From NCBI RefSeq assembly GCF_025215155.1, contig NZ_JALHAM010000119.1: a stretch of DNA of 64,000 nt, one strand, 5' to 3'. The notes beneath the pieces were generated by a model. That model was not told the origin of the DNA, did no database searches, and saw nothing but the letters and a program-made list of their open reading frames with translations. The DNA is from Dryocola clanedunensis. Its GTDB lineage: Bacteria; Pseudomonadota; Gammaproteobacteria; Enterobacterales; Enterobacteriaceae. The position numbers and the translations under genes are program-made. Each line of letters begins with the position of its first letter. Position 1 is the first letter of the stretch. Below are positions 1 through 8,016 of this stretch, one piece after another.

Positions 1-151
1 AGCGAAGTAACCAGGGCAGTAAAAAGTCGTATTAGTCTCAGTTTTTGTTAAAAAATTGTGTAGCATATTGTGATTCAATTTTTAACACGGTGCGCCAGCC
101 GCACCCGAAGCCTGAATAATTAACGTAGCTGATGTCGTAAGTGAGAGAATA

Positions 152-1798
152 ATGTCCAATAAAGCCTTTCATTATCAAGAGCCGTTCCCGTTAAAAAAAG
201 ACGAAACCGAATACTACCTGCTGAGCAAAGATTACGTCTCCGTGTCGGAGTTCGAAGGGCAGGAAGTCCTGAAAGTCGACCCTAAGGCCCTGACCCTGCT
301 GGCGCAACACGCCTTCCACGATGCCTCTTTTATGCTGCGCCCGGCGCACCAGCAGCAGGTTGCCGATATCCTTGCCGACCCGGAAGCGAGCGAAAACGAT
401 AAATACGTGGCGCTGCAGTTCCTGCGTAACTCTGAGATTGCCGCCAAAGGTATCCTGCCAACCTGTCAGGACACGGGGACTGCGATCATCACCGGTAAAA
501 AAGGCCAGCGCGTCTGGACCGGCGGCGGCGATGAAGCCGCGCTTTCCCAGGGGATCTACAACACCTACATTGAAGACAACCTGCGCTATTCGCAAAACGC
601 CGCGCTGGACATGTACAAAGAGGTGAACACCGGCACGAACCTGCCTGCGCAGATTGACCTGTACAGCGTTGACGGAGCGGAATATAAGTTCCTTTGCATC
701 GCAAAAGGCGGTGGTTCTGCCAATAAAACCTATCTTTATCAGGAAACTAAAGCACTGCTCAGCCCGGGTAAACTGAAAGACTATCTGGTGGAGAAGATGC
801 GCAGCCTGGGCACCGCGGCCTGTCCGCCGTACCACGTAGCATTTGTGATTGGCGGCACTTCGGCAGAATCCACGCTCAAAACGGTCAAGCTTGCGTCAAC
901 TAAATATTACGACGGCCTGCCGACCGAAGGTAACGAGCATGGCCAGGCCTTCCGCGATATCCAGCTGGAAGATGAGCTGCTGAAAGAGGCGCAGAACCTT
1001 GGCCTCGGCGCGCAGTTTGGCGGCAAATATTTCGCGCATGATATCCGCGTTGTTCGCCTGCCGCGCCATGGCGCATCCTGCCCGGTAGGCATGGGTGTTT
1101 CCTGCTCCGCGGACCGCAACATCAAAGCGAAGATTAACCGCGACGGCATCTGGCTTGAGAAACTCGAGCACAACCCCGGTAAATTTATCCCGCAGGAACT
1201 GCGTCAGGCGGGGGAAGGGGAAGCCATTAAAGTGGATCTGAATCGCCCGATGAGCGAGATCCTGAAGCAGCTTTCGCAATATCCCGTTTCTACGCGTCTT
1301 TCCCTGAGCGGGACTATTATTGTGGCACGCGACATCGCACACGCTAAGCTCAAAGAGCGTATCGATAACGGCGAAGGGCTGCCGCAGTACATTAAAGATC
1401 ACCCTGTGTACTACGCAGGGCCCGCCAAAACGCCGGACGGCTATGCATCTGGCTCCCTTGGTCCAACCACAGCAGGGCGCATGGACTCTTATGTGGATCT
1501 GCTGCAGGCCAACGGCGGCAGCATGGTGATGCTGGCGAAGGGCAACCGCAGCCAGCAGGTAACGGATGCGTGTCATAAGCACGGCGGCTTTTATCTGGGC
1601 AGCATTGGCGGCCCGGCGGCGGTGCTGGCACAACAAAGCATCAAGAGTCTGACCTGCGTTGAGTACCCTGAGCTGGGCATGGAGGCTATCTGGAAAATCG
1701 AGGTCGAGGACTTCCCGGCCTTTATACTGGTAGATGACAAGGGCAACGACTTCTTCCAGAAAATACACGCCTCCCAATGTAATCGGTGCGTGAAATAA
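152..1798 (+). CDS. fumA: Class I (iron-sulfur) fumarate hydratase FumA
   Basis: This gene encodes a 548-residue oxygen-labile fumarase of the TCA cycle that interconverts fumarate and L-malate. The length equals that of E. coli FumA. The cysteines expected to bind the [4Fe-4S] cluster are visible: Cys105 in a PTCQDTGT context, one in TAACPPYH and one in GVSCSADR. The N- and C-terminal class I fumarase domains are both complete, so the gene looks intact. It lies upstream of fumC on the same strand, separated by a strong terminator, as in E. coli. The start has only a weak purine-rich leader (GTGAGAGAAT). By homology it is the main aerobic enzyme; FumC replaces it under oxidative stress or iron limitation. 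Confidence 0.97.
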   Translation: MSNKAFHYQEPFPLKKDETEYYLLSKDYVSVSEFEGQEVLKVDPKALTLLAQHAFHDASFMLRPAHQQQVADILADPEASENDKYVALQFLRNSEIAAKGILPTCQDTGTAIITGKKGQRVWTGGGDEAALSQGIYNTYIEDNLRYSQNAALDMYKEVNTGTNLPAQIDLYSVDGAEYKFLCIAKGGGSANKTYLYQETKALLSPGKLKDYLVEKMRSLGTAACPPYHVAFVIGGTSAESTLKTVKLASTKYYDGLPTEGNEHGQAFRDIQLEDELLKEAQNLGLGAQFGGKYFAHDIRVVRLPRHGASCPVGMGVSCSADRNIKAKINRDGIWLEKLEHNPGKFIPQELRQAGEGEAIKVDLNRPMSEILKQLSQYPVSTRLSLSGTIIVARDIAHAKLKERIDNGEGLPQYIKDHPVYYAGPAKTPDGYASGSLGPTTAGRMDSYVDLLQANGGSMVMLAKGNRSQQVTDACHKHGGFYLGSIGGPAAVLAQQSIKSLTCVEYPELGMEAIWKIEVEDFPAFILVDDKGNDFFQKIHASQCNRCVK

Positions 1799-1805
1799 CA
1801 TTATC

Positions 1806-1832
1806 AAGCCGCCCTTGTGGGCGGTTTTTTTT
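1806..1832 (+). terminator. Rho-independent terminator between fumA and fumC
   Basis: A stem GCCGCCC/GGGCGG(T) with a TTGT loop is followed by a run of eight T. It lies 8 bases after the fumA stop and 19 bases before the fumC start, so fumC probably needs read-through or its own promoter. Confidence 0.9.
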
Positions 1833-1850
1833 ATCTGAAAGGAGAGTGAA

Positions 1851-3248
1851 ATGGCATCCAGTCGTATTGAAAAAGACTCTATGGGACCCATTGATGTTCC
1901 GGCTGATAGGCTCTGGGGCGCGCAGACGCAGCGCTCGCTTGAGCATTTCCGCATCTCCACGGAAAAAATGCCCACGGCGCTGATTCAGGCGCTGGCGCTG
2001 ACCAAACGCGCGGCGGCGAAGGTGAATATGGATCTCGGCCTGCTGCCGGCAGAGCGCGGCAAAGCAATACTCGCAGCCGCCGATGAAGTGCTGGCAGGCA
2101 AACATCCCGACGAGTTCCCGCTGGCTATCTGGCAAACGGGCTCAGGCACGCAGAGCAACATGAACATGAACGAGGTGCTGGCGAACCGGGCCAGTGAAAT
2201 CCTCGGCGGCGTGCGCGGCATGGAGCGCCTGGTACATCCAAATGATGACGTGAACAAAAGCCAGAGTTCTAACGACGTATTCCCGACGGCGATGCACGTC
2301 GCCGCGCTTATTGCGGTACGTGAAGAGTTAATCCCGCAGCTTAAGGTGCTCAAAGAGACGCTACAGGCGAAAGCGGAAGCCTTCCGCGATATCGTTAAAA
2401 TTGGCCGTACCCACCTGCAGGACGCCACGCCGTTAACGCTCGGACAGGAGATCTCCGGCTGGGTGGCGATGCTGGAGCATAATCTCAAACATATAGAACA
2501 CAGCCTGCCGCACGTGGCGGAGCTGGCTCTTGGCGGCACCGCCGTTGGCACTGGCCTGAATACTCATCCGGAATATGCGGTCCGTGTAGCAAAAGAACTG
2601 GCCGAGATTACCCGTCAGCCTTTTGTCACCGCTCCGAATAAATTTGAGGCGCTGGCTACCTGTGATGCGCTGGTTCACGCGCATGGCGCGCTGAAAGGGC
2701 TGGCCGCATCGCTGATGAAAATTGCTAACGACGTTCGCTGGCTCTCATCCGGCCCGCGCTGCGGCATCGGCGAAATCGCCATTCCTGAAAACGAGCCGGG
2801 CAGCTCAATCATGCCGGGCAAGGTGAACCCAACGCAGTGCGAAGCGATGACGATGCTGTGCTGTCAGGTGATGGGCAACGACGTGGCGGTGAACATGGGC
2901 GGGGCATCCGGGAATTTCGAGCTGAACGTCTATCGCCCGATGGTTATTCATAACGTTCTGCAATCTGTTCGCCTGCTGGCAGACGGCATGGAAAGCTTTA
3001 ACGAGCACTGCGCGGTCGGCATCGAGCCAAATCGCGACCGTATCAGCCAGCTGTTAAACGAATCGCTGATGCTGGTGACGGCGCTCAACACCCATATCGG
3101 CTACGACAAGGCGGCGGAAATCGCCAAGAAGGCCCATAAAGAGGGGCTGACTTTAAAGGCCTCTGCCCTGAAGCTGGGCTATCTTACTGAAGACGAGTTC
3201 GACGCGTGGGTGCGGCCGGAGGAGATGGTTGGCAGCATGCGGCAGTAA
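1851..3248 (+). CDS. fumC: Class II fumarate hydratase FumC
   Basis: A 465-residue oxygen-stable, iron-free fumarase of the fumarase/aspartase superfamily, two residues shorter than my recollection of E. coli FumC (467). The superfamily signature SSIMPGKVNP, which carries the catalytic serine, and the GRTHLQDATP segment with the catalytic histidine are present. The start follows GGAGAGTGAA. The gene ends 4 bases from the convergent tus stop codon. In E. coli fumC is activated by SoxRS and Fur-linked signals to take over when FumA is damaged; no convincing SoxS box was sought or found here. Confidence 0.97.
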   Translation: MASSRIEKDSMGPIDVPADRLWGAQTQRSLEHFRISTEKMPTALIQALALTKRAAAKVNMDLGLLPAERGKAILAAADEVLAGKHPDEFPLAIWQTGSGTQSNMNMNEVLANRASEILGGVRGMERLVHPNDDVNKSQSSNDVFPTAMHVAALIAVREELIPQLKVLKETLQAKAEAFRDIVKIGRTHLQDATPLTLGQEISGWVAMLEHNLKHIEHSLPHVAELALGGTAVGTGLNTHPEYAVRVAKELAEITRQPFVTAPNKFEALATCDALVHAHGALKGLAASLMKIANDVRWLSSGPRCGIGEIAIPENEPGSSIMPGKVNPTQCEAMTMLCCQVMGNDVAVNMGGASGNFELNVYRPMVIHNVLQSVRLLADGMESFNEHCAVGIEPNRDRISQLLNESLMLVTALNTHIGYDKAAEIAKKAHKEGLTLKASALKLGYLTEDEFDAWVRPEEMVGSMRQ

Positions 3249-3252
3249 GCTT

Positions 3253-4182
3253 TTATTGCTCGCAGTAAAGATGCAGCCTTGGGATCAACAGCCTTAACGC
3301 CTGGGCTTCTGGCTTATAGCGATGGCGGATGTTCTCAGCATCGTAATTCAACAGCTCGCCAATTTCCGGTGGCGCTTCGCCGTTGTCCTGCTGGCACAGA
3401 ACGATCAGCGGTGAAGGGCAGGCGAGCTGCACCTGCTTCTGCTGCTCCTGATACCAGACGCGCGCCACCGGCTGGACCTTCACCGGACGTTTAATCTTCA
3501 GCTTTGTGCTGGCGGGAAGCATCGCGACATTATTTAGCTCGCGCTCTATTTGCTCCGCCCACTGCTCGCGGGTATAAGGCGGCACGGCGCGGTTTGCCTT
3601 CAGACTTTTTTCGAGCATCACCATCACCTCATGCCGGGTCATATTCTTGATGATTTGCTTGTTGGCCCAGCCAAAGCGCAGGGTGGTTGGATTATCAACC
3701 AGCGTGATGGTCCGGTAGGCGTTGAGCGTTATCAAGCCCGGAATATGATGATGCACCCACTCGAAGCGCTGCACGCTCGCAAGACCGGATTCGACGCTGA
3801 TAATCTTCTCGATCGCATTTTTCTGCTGGTTAATTCGCGCAATCAGCTCCTGAGTTTGCTGGTAGTCGGAGGCGGTTACGCTGTAGCACACCGCGCCGGG
3901 AAGACGAACGGCAGCCTTGCTGCTGATTTTTTCCGACTGCTGGTGGATGAAGAGGCGGGTGAAGTGGGCAAGCGTAGCCTCATGGGCCTCTTTGCCGATT
4001 TTCTGCGTGACTTCAATCTCGTTAAGCGGTTCGTGTTCGCTACCTTTCTCGATGGTGGGCAGAGTGAACACCCGGCCCACCAGCAGCCGATAGCCGTCAA
4101 GCTGCTGGCGCAGCGCAGCAAGATCGCGCTCCAGCCCCCGAAAGGTTGTTGTTAACCGCTCAATCAGATCGTAATTTGCCAT
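3253..4182 (-). CDS. tus: DNA replication terminus site-binding protein Tus
   Basis: A 309-residue monomeric DNA-binding protein that clamps onto Ter sites and stops replication forks moving in one direction, the same length as E. coli Tus. Recognisable Tus segments include the start (ANYDLIERLTTTFRGLE) and GLITLNAYRTITLVDNPTT. The coding sequence runs away from a Ter element just upstream of its start, the arrangement in which E. coli Tus represses its own transcription. It is convergent with fumC at a 4-base gap. Finding tus places the window in the replication terminus. Confidence 0.97.
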   Translation of the reverse strand: MANYDLIERLTTTFRGLERDLAALRQQLDGYRLLVGRVFTLPTIEKGSEHEPLNEIEVTQKIGKEAHEATLAHFTRLFIHQQSEKISSKAAVRLPGAVCYSVTASDYQQTQELIARINQQKNAIEKIISVESGLASVQRFEWVHHHIPGLITLNAYRTITLVDNPTTLRFGWANKQIIKNMTRHEVMVMLEKSLKANRAVPPYTREQWAEQIERELNNVAMLPASTKLKIKRPVKVQPVARVWYQEQQKQVQLACPSPLIVLCQQDNGEAPPEIGELLNYDAENIRHRYKPEAQALRLLIPRLHLYCEQ

Positions 4183-4188
4183 TTTGCA

Positions 4189-4211
4189 TCCGCATTAGTT
4201 ACAACATACTT
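4189..4211 (-). promoter_or_regulatory. Ter replication fork arrest site (TerB-like)
   Basis: The minus strand reads AAGTATGTTGTAACTAA at 4211-4195, matching the Ter core (AGNATGTTGTAACTAAA) including the invariant GTTGTAAC and the G at the Ter position-6 equivalent. It lies 6-30 bases upstream of the tus start, as TerB does in E. coli, so it should act both in fork arrest and in tus autorepression. From the known polarity of Ter, forks arriving from the rstB side should be blocked and forks from the fum side should pass; that direction is inferred. Confidence 0.93.
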
Positions 4212-4270
4212 AATAAGTTATAACACGCCGGTGCCAGCCTGACCACCGGCGCATCTTTCGTCAGGCAGGA

Positions 4271-5590
4271 TTACGCGGTTTTGACGGCCGCCGAGGGGTT
4301 TTGCTCTGGGCCAAAAGAGGCGACTGGCCAGCTAAAATGAAAGCGCGCGCCGCCCAATGATCCGGCGTCTACGCTAACAGCTCCGCCCATCGCTACCGCA
4401 ACGGAATGCACAATCGCGAGGCCCAGACCGCAGCCGCCGGTTGCCCTGTCCCGGCTTGGGTCGAGGCGGACAAAGGGCTGGAAAATATGCTCTCTTTCTT
4501 CCAGCGGAATGCCGGGGCCGTCGTCTTCGACGACCAGCCTTGCGATGTGCTCATCAATGCTCAGACTCACGCGCAGCCGTTGCTGGCTGTAGCGCAGGGC
4601 GTTGTTAATGAGGTTATCCGTCACCCGTTCCAGCAGGCGCAAATCAACCTGGCCGAAATCTCCCGCGGCAGGGCATTGCAGAGCGATTTCACGATGCGGG
4701 TGAATCAGACGCACATCAGCAATGTGGTTTTGCATCCATTCAGGAAGGTTAACCGGCGCCAGGTGTAACTCGGTCTGAGGACGGTCGAGGCGGGCGTAGG
4801 TCAGCAGCTCGTCAATAAGGCCTTCCAGCTGGCCGATATCGCGATTCAGGGCCTGCGACTCTTCGTCGCTCAGATTTTCACTCATCTCAAGGCGATACCT
4901 CAGGCGAACAAGCGGCGTACGCAGCTCGTGGGCGATACCGTCAATTAACAACTTTTTGCTGGCGATTAGCGCATTAATGTTGTCAGCCATCTGGTTGAAG
5001 GCTACGCCAAGGCGCTCAAAGCTGGAGGCGCTGTCGAAATGAATCCGCTCATTCAGATGACCTTTACCCAGACGCTGCGCTGCCGTCTCCAGTTTTAACA
5101 TGTCCTGCCAGTGGGGGCGCATCCAGATGAACACCGGGAAGGCGAGTGAGATGGCGATAAATATCATCAGCCCGACGTCCAGCAGGCGCATCTGATGCAG
5201 GAAAAAGAGGTAGGGAATCGGGCCAACCGCCAGCACGTAATGGCTGCGGGGGATGCGCTGGATAAACGTGTACTCATCGTCGAGGGCGACAATTTCACCT
5301 TCCCGCAGGTGGCGGGCGGTCATCTCATCGAGCTTAAACTTGCTCATCGGCTCGATGTTCAGTTTAAAAGAGAGATTGAGGTCAAGATCGTTGATGGTCT
5401 TGTTCCAGTCACGAGGGGGGATTTCACGAAGCTCGCTGCGCATCAGATACAACGAGCTTTTCATTAAATCGTCAAGCGACTGGCGGCCCGCGCGCTCGGC
5501 GGTGAATTTATAAACCAGCCCGACCAGCATGGTCATCACCAGGAAGCAGACAAACAGCAGGAGATAAAACTGAATAAAAAGTTTCTTCAT
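4271..5590 (-). CDS. rstB: Two-component sensor histidine kinase RstB
   Basis: A 439-residue inner-membrane sensor kinase that phosphorylates RstA. One membrane segment lies near residues 5-25, then a periplasmic domain, a second segment near 134-156, a HAMP linker and the DHp helix with the phospho-accepting histidine at about residue 221 (GIAHELRTP). The ATPase domain shows DNLINNALRYS, DDGPGIP and GGCGLGLAI. In E. coli rstB directly follows rstA in one operon. Here zinT lies between them on the other strand, so rstB must have its own promoter in the 200 bases it shares divergently with zinT, or rely on transcription through an antisense gene. Confidence 0.95.
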   Translation of the reverse strand: MKKLFIQFYLLLFVCFLVMTMLVGLVYKFTAERAGRQSLDDLMKSSLYLMRSELREIPPRDWNKTINDLDLNLSFKLNIEPMSKFKLDEMTARHLREGEIVALDDEYTFIQRIPRSHYVLAVGPIPYLFFLHQMRLLDVGLMIFIAISLAFPVFIWMRPHWQDMLKLETAAQRLGKGHLNERIHFDSASSFERLGVAFNQMADNINALIASKKLLIDGIAHELRTPLVRLRYRLEMSENLSDEESQALNRDIGQLEGLIDELLTYARLDRPQTELHLAPVNLPEWMQNHIADVRLIHPHREIALQCPAAGDFGQVDLRLLERVTDNLINNALRYSQQRLRVSLSIDEHIARLVVEDDGPGIPLEEREHIFQPFVRLDPSRDRATGGCGLGLAIVHSVAVAMGGAVSVDAGSLGGARFHFSWPVASFGPEQNPSAAVKTA

Positions 5591-5731
5591 TAAAAATCGC
5601 CAGCCTGATTACGTTTTATTCTCGGCCACCGGTTGGAGGCATTACAGGGAAAAGAGTATGCCTGTGTCCATTCTACCTGGCTATGAAAACAAATTTGTCT
5701 GCGCGCCACACGTGATGTGGGGTTGAATACA

Positions 5732-5753
5732 GAATTGTTATGTTATAACATTC
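5732..5753 (+). promoter_or_regulatory. Zur box upstream of zinT
   Basis: The core TGTTATGTTATAACA (5736-5750), with GAAT and TTC flanks, closely matches the enterobacterial Zur operator consensus TGTTATANTATAACA as I recall it. It lies 38 bases upstream of the zinT start, where zinc-loaded Zur would block the promoter. The match and its placement before a zinc-scavenging gene reinforce each other. It also lies in the region shared with divergent rstB. Confidence 0.88.
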
Positions 5754-5790
5754 ATGAATTATTCATGCACACGCAGGAGAGCGTAGCCAG

Positions 5791-6429
5791 ATGAGAAAAG
5801 CCCTTTTAATCGTTGGGATGGGAGCCTTATTAACTGTTCAACAGACCTTTGCTCACGGGCACAGTCATGGAAAGCCCTTAAGCGAGGTTGAACAAAAAGC
5901 GAGCGAGGGCGTGTTTGATAATGCCAATGTGAAAGATCGCGCGCTGAGCGACTGGGAAGGTATCTGGCAGTCGCTAAATCCTTATATACAGAATGGCGAC
6001 CTCACGCCCGTTCTTGAGAAAAAGGCGAAGCAAACCGGAAAGTCGATTAGCGATCTGGAGGCGTATTACAAGGCAGGTTATGCCACCGACATTGATACTA
6101 TCGGCATCGAGAACAACGTGATGGAATTTCACGTCGGTAAAAACGTCAGCGCCTGTGAGTACACCTACGCCGGTTACAAAATTCTGAACTATGCATCGGG
6201 AAAGAAGGGCGTTCGCTATCTGTTTGAATGCAAAGATGCCCGTTCAAAGGCACCTAAGTATGTGCAGTTTAGCGACCACATTATCAGTCCGCGCAAATCC
6301 CTGCATTTCCATATATTTATGGGCAATACGTCGCAGGAAGCGCTGCTAAAAGAGATGGACAACTGGCCAACGTTTTACCCTTACAACATGACGAAGGCGC
6401 AGGTGGTGGACGAAATGCTGCACCACTAA
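5791..6429 (+). CDS. zinT: Periplasmic zinc/cadmium-binding protein ZinT
   Basis: A 212-residue periplasmic protein that binds zinc and delivers it to the ZnuABC importer; in E. coli it is the cadmium-induced protein YodA. A signal peptide of about 21 residues precedes a histidine-rich HGHSHGK segment. The metal-site pattern H-x(8)-H-x-H occurs in DHIISPRKSLHFHIF. The start follows CAGGAG. A Zur box lies directly upstream, so induction under zinc starvation is expected. The gene is inserted between rstA and rstB in the opposite direction; in E. coli it is elsewhere on the chromosome. Only 27 bases separate its stop from that of rstA. Confidence 0.95.
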   Translation: MRKALLIVGMGALLTVQQTFAHGHSHGKPLSEVEQKASEGVFDNANVKDRALSDWEGIWQSLNPYIQNGDLTPVLEKKAKQTGKSISDLEAYYKAGYATDIDTIGIENNVMEFHVGKNVSACEYTYAGYKILNYASGKKGVRYLFECKDARSKAPKYVQFSDHIISPRKSLHFHIFMGNTSQEALLKEMDNWPTFYPYNMTKAQVVDEMLHH

Positions 6430-6431
6430 GG

Positions 6432-6468
6432 CCCAGGGGCGAGCCTGAGAGACTCTTCAGGCTTCGCT
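6432..6468. terminator. Hairpin between convergent zinT and rstA ends
   Basis: A near-perfect stem GCGAGCCTGA / TCAGGCTTCGC with a short loop spans the 27-base gap and reaches into the last codons of rstA. It may end both transcripts. The U-tracts are weak on both strands. Confidence 0.5.
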
Positions 6469-7185
6469 TTCCCAGGCGTGCGGCGCGAAAAGATAGCCTT
6501 TATTACGCACTGTCTTTATACGGAACGGCTCAGTTGCGCTGTCGTAAAGTTTCTTGCGTAAGCGCGATATAGCAACATCCACGCTCCGGTCCATGCCGTC
6601 ATAACTTACCCCGCGCAGATTTTTCAGCAAAGCATCCCGATCCATAATCTGCCCTGCATGCGTCGCCAGCTCCCACAGCAAATCGAAATCCGCCGTCGAC
6701 AGCGCGATATTCTCTTCACCCAGCGTGACCTGACGATTAAGGGGGTCAATGCACAGCGTGCCGAAGCGCATCGCTTTATGTGGCTTCAGTGTCGTTGGAG
6801 TGATTTCAGCGGTATGTTGGGCGGAAATTCTCTGCCGAAGATGCAGCCGCAACCGTGCCAGCAACACGGCGGGGGGAGTGGTTTTGAGGATGTAATCGTT
6901 AGCGCCCATTTCCAGCGACAGAATATGGTTCATATCGCTGTCCAGCGAGGTCAGCAGCACGATAGGGCCATCCCACTGCGGGCGAAGATCGCGACACAGG
7001 GTCATACCATCTTTGCCGGGAAGCATCACGTCTAACAGCACCAGGTCTGGCTGCTGCTGCTTAATCACTTCTTCCGCGCGGTCGCCACGGCTTTCGACGA
7101 TGACATCAATGTCGTGTTTACCCAGGTAAGCGGCAATCAGCGAGCCGACCTCGGGATCGTCTTCCACATATACGATTTTGTTCAT
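6457..7185 (-). CDS. rstA: Two-component response regulator RstA
   Basis: A 242-residue OmpR/PhoB-type response regulator. The receiver domain has the acidic pair EDD at 8-10, the phospho-acceptor Asp52 (LVLLDVMLPGKDG) and the conserved TSLDS and KTTPP segments. A winged-helix DNA-binding domain occupies about residues 135-235. I chose the methionine at 7185 because the protein then begins MNKIVYVEDD like E. coli RstA; an upstream methionine four codons earlier is less likely. A PhoP-type box and -10 element precede it, so PhoPQ control is expected as in E. coli. RstB is separated from it by zinT. Confidence 0.95.
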   Translation of the reverse strand: MNKIVYVEDDPEVGSLIAAYLGKHDIDVIVESRGDRAEEVIKQQQPDLVLLDVMLPGKDGMTLCRDLRPQWDGPIVLLTSLDSDMNHILSLEMGANDYILKTTPPAVLLARLRLHLRQRISAQHTAEITPTTLKPHKAMRFGTLCIDPLNRQVTLGEENIALSTADFDLLWELATHAGQIMDRDALLKNLRGVSYDGMDRSVDVAISRLRKKLYDSATEPFRIKTVRNKGYLFAPHAWESEA

Positions 7186-7231
7186 AACCCGGCACATTAG
7201 AAGAAAAGAGGAAAATACACTGAGCGAATCT

Positions 7232-7257
7232 ATTATGCCATCAACGGTAGGTAAACA
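7232..7257 (-). promoter_or_regulatory. PhoP box and -10 element of rstA promoter
   Basis: On the minus strand TGTTTA-CCTAC-CGTTGA (7257-7241) resembles the PhoP direct repeat (T)GTTTA-N5-(T)GTTTA. It is followed after 3 bases by CATAAT (7237-7232), which could be the -10 element. E. coli rstA is a PhoP target. The second half-site deviates at two positions, and the short spacing to CATAAT is unusual, so the -10 assignment is tentative. Confidence 0.6.
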
Positions 7258-7260
7258 AAT

Positions 7261-7986
7261 TTATCGCAGGGGGCGGCCGCCGTCGACGGCGTGGGTTCTT
7301 CCCGTAACATAGCGACTCGCCAGCAGATATTTTACCAGCGCCACAATCTCCGCTTCACCGGGGGCCATTTTCAACAGTGATTTGTTCAGCGCTTCCTGAC
7401 GGTACTGCGCACTATCGTGGTCGTTGAACATGATCATGGCCGGGGCGATGGCGTTAACCTTAACCTCCGGTGCCAGCTTGCGGGCAAACGAACGGGTCAG
7501 ATTATCTAATGCCGCTTTGCTGGCGGCGTAGGCAATATGCTTATCGCTGCCTCGTTCTACAACATAATCGGTGAAATGAATGATATCGGTGCTGGCCTGA
7601 CCATGCCCACGAAGCAACGGCTCCAGCAGGTGATTAAGCAGATAGGGCGCATTGACGTGAACTTGCAGCATGGCAGCAAGGGTTTCACTCAGCGGTCTGT
7701 CTTTTGATTCCGCTTGCCAGGCGCTGGCATTATGGATGATGGCACGCAGGCCGCTGCATCTTTCCATCACTGCGGCTGCGAAAGTATGAATACCCGCATC
7801 TGTGGAAAAATCCGCGAAAAGGCACTGCGCACCGGCCTGTTCCAGCTCGTCAATGGCCGAGTAACGAGTCCGAAAGCTGACTATCACCGGCTGATGACAA
7901 GCCAGAAACTCTTTCGCAAGGGCAAGACCAATGCGGCGGCCTGCCCCTGTTATCAAAATTGGCCTGGGGGTTAGCTCTGTCGTCAT
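7261..7986 (-). CDS. folM: Dihydromonapterin reductase FolM
   Basis: A 241-residue short-chain dehydrogenase/reductase that reduces dihydromonapterin to tetrahydromonapterin with NADPH and has weak dihydrofolate reductase activity. The nucleotide motif is GAGRRIGLALA near residue 14 and the catalytic pair lies in YAASK. The FolM hallmark FTDYVVERGSDKHIAYAASK is conserved. It lies just upstream of rstA on the same strand. In E. coli ydgC sits between folM and rstA; it is absent here. The 30-base gap to ydgI upstream suggests co-transcription with ydgI. Confidence 0.94.
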   Translation of the reverse strand: MTTELTPRPILITGAGRRIGLALAKEFLACHQPVIVSFRTRYSAIDELEQAGAQCLFADFSTDAGIHTFAAAVMERCSGLRAIIHNASAWQAESKDRPLSETLAAMLQVHVNAPYLLNHLLEPLLRGHGQASTDIIHFTDYVVERGSDKHIAYAASKAALDNLTRSFARKLAPEVKVNAIAPAMIMFNDHDSAQYRQEALNKSLLKMAPGEAEIVALVKYLLASRYVTGRTHAVDGGRPLR

Positions 7987-8016
7987 TACTGGCTCCTCAT
8001 TGCGGGCACACCGTCG

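Noticed and set aside
896..1975. 359-codon minus-strand ORF opposite fumA
   Set aside because: Shadow of fumA running past its terminator into fumC, with no recognisable domain.
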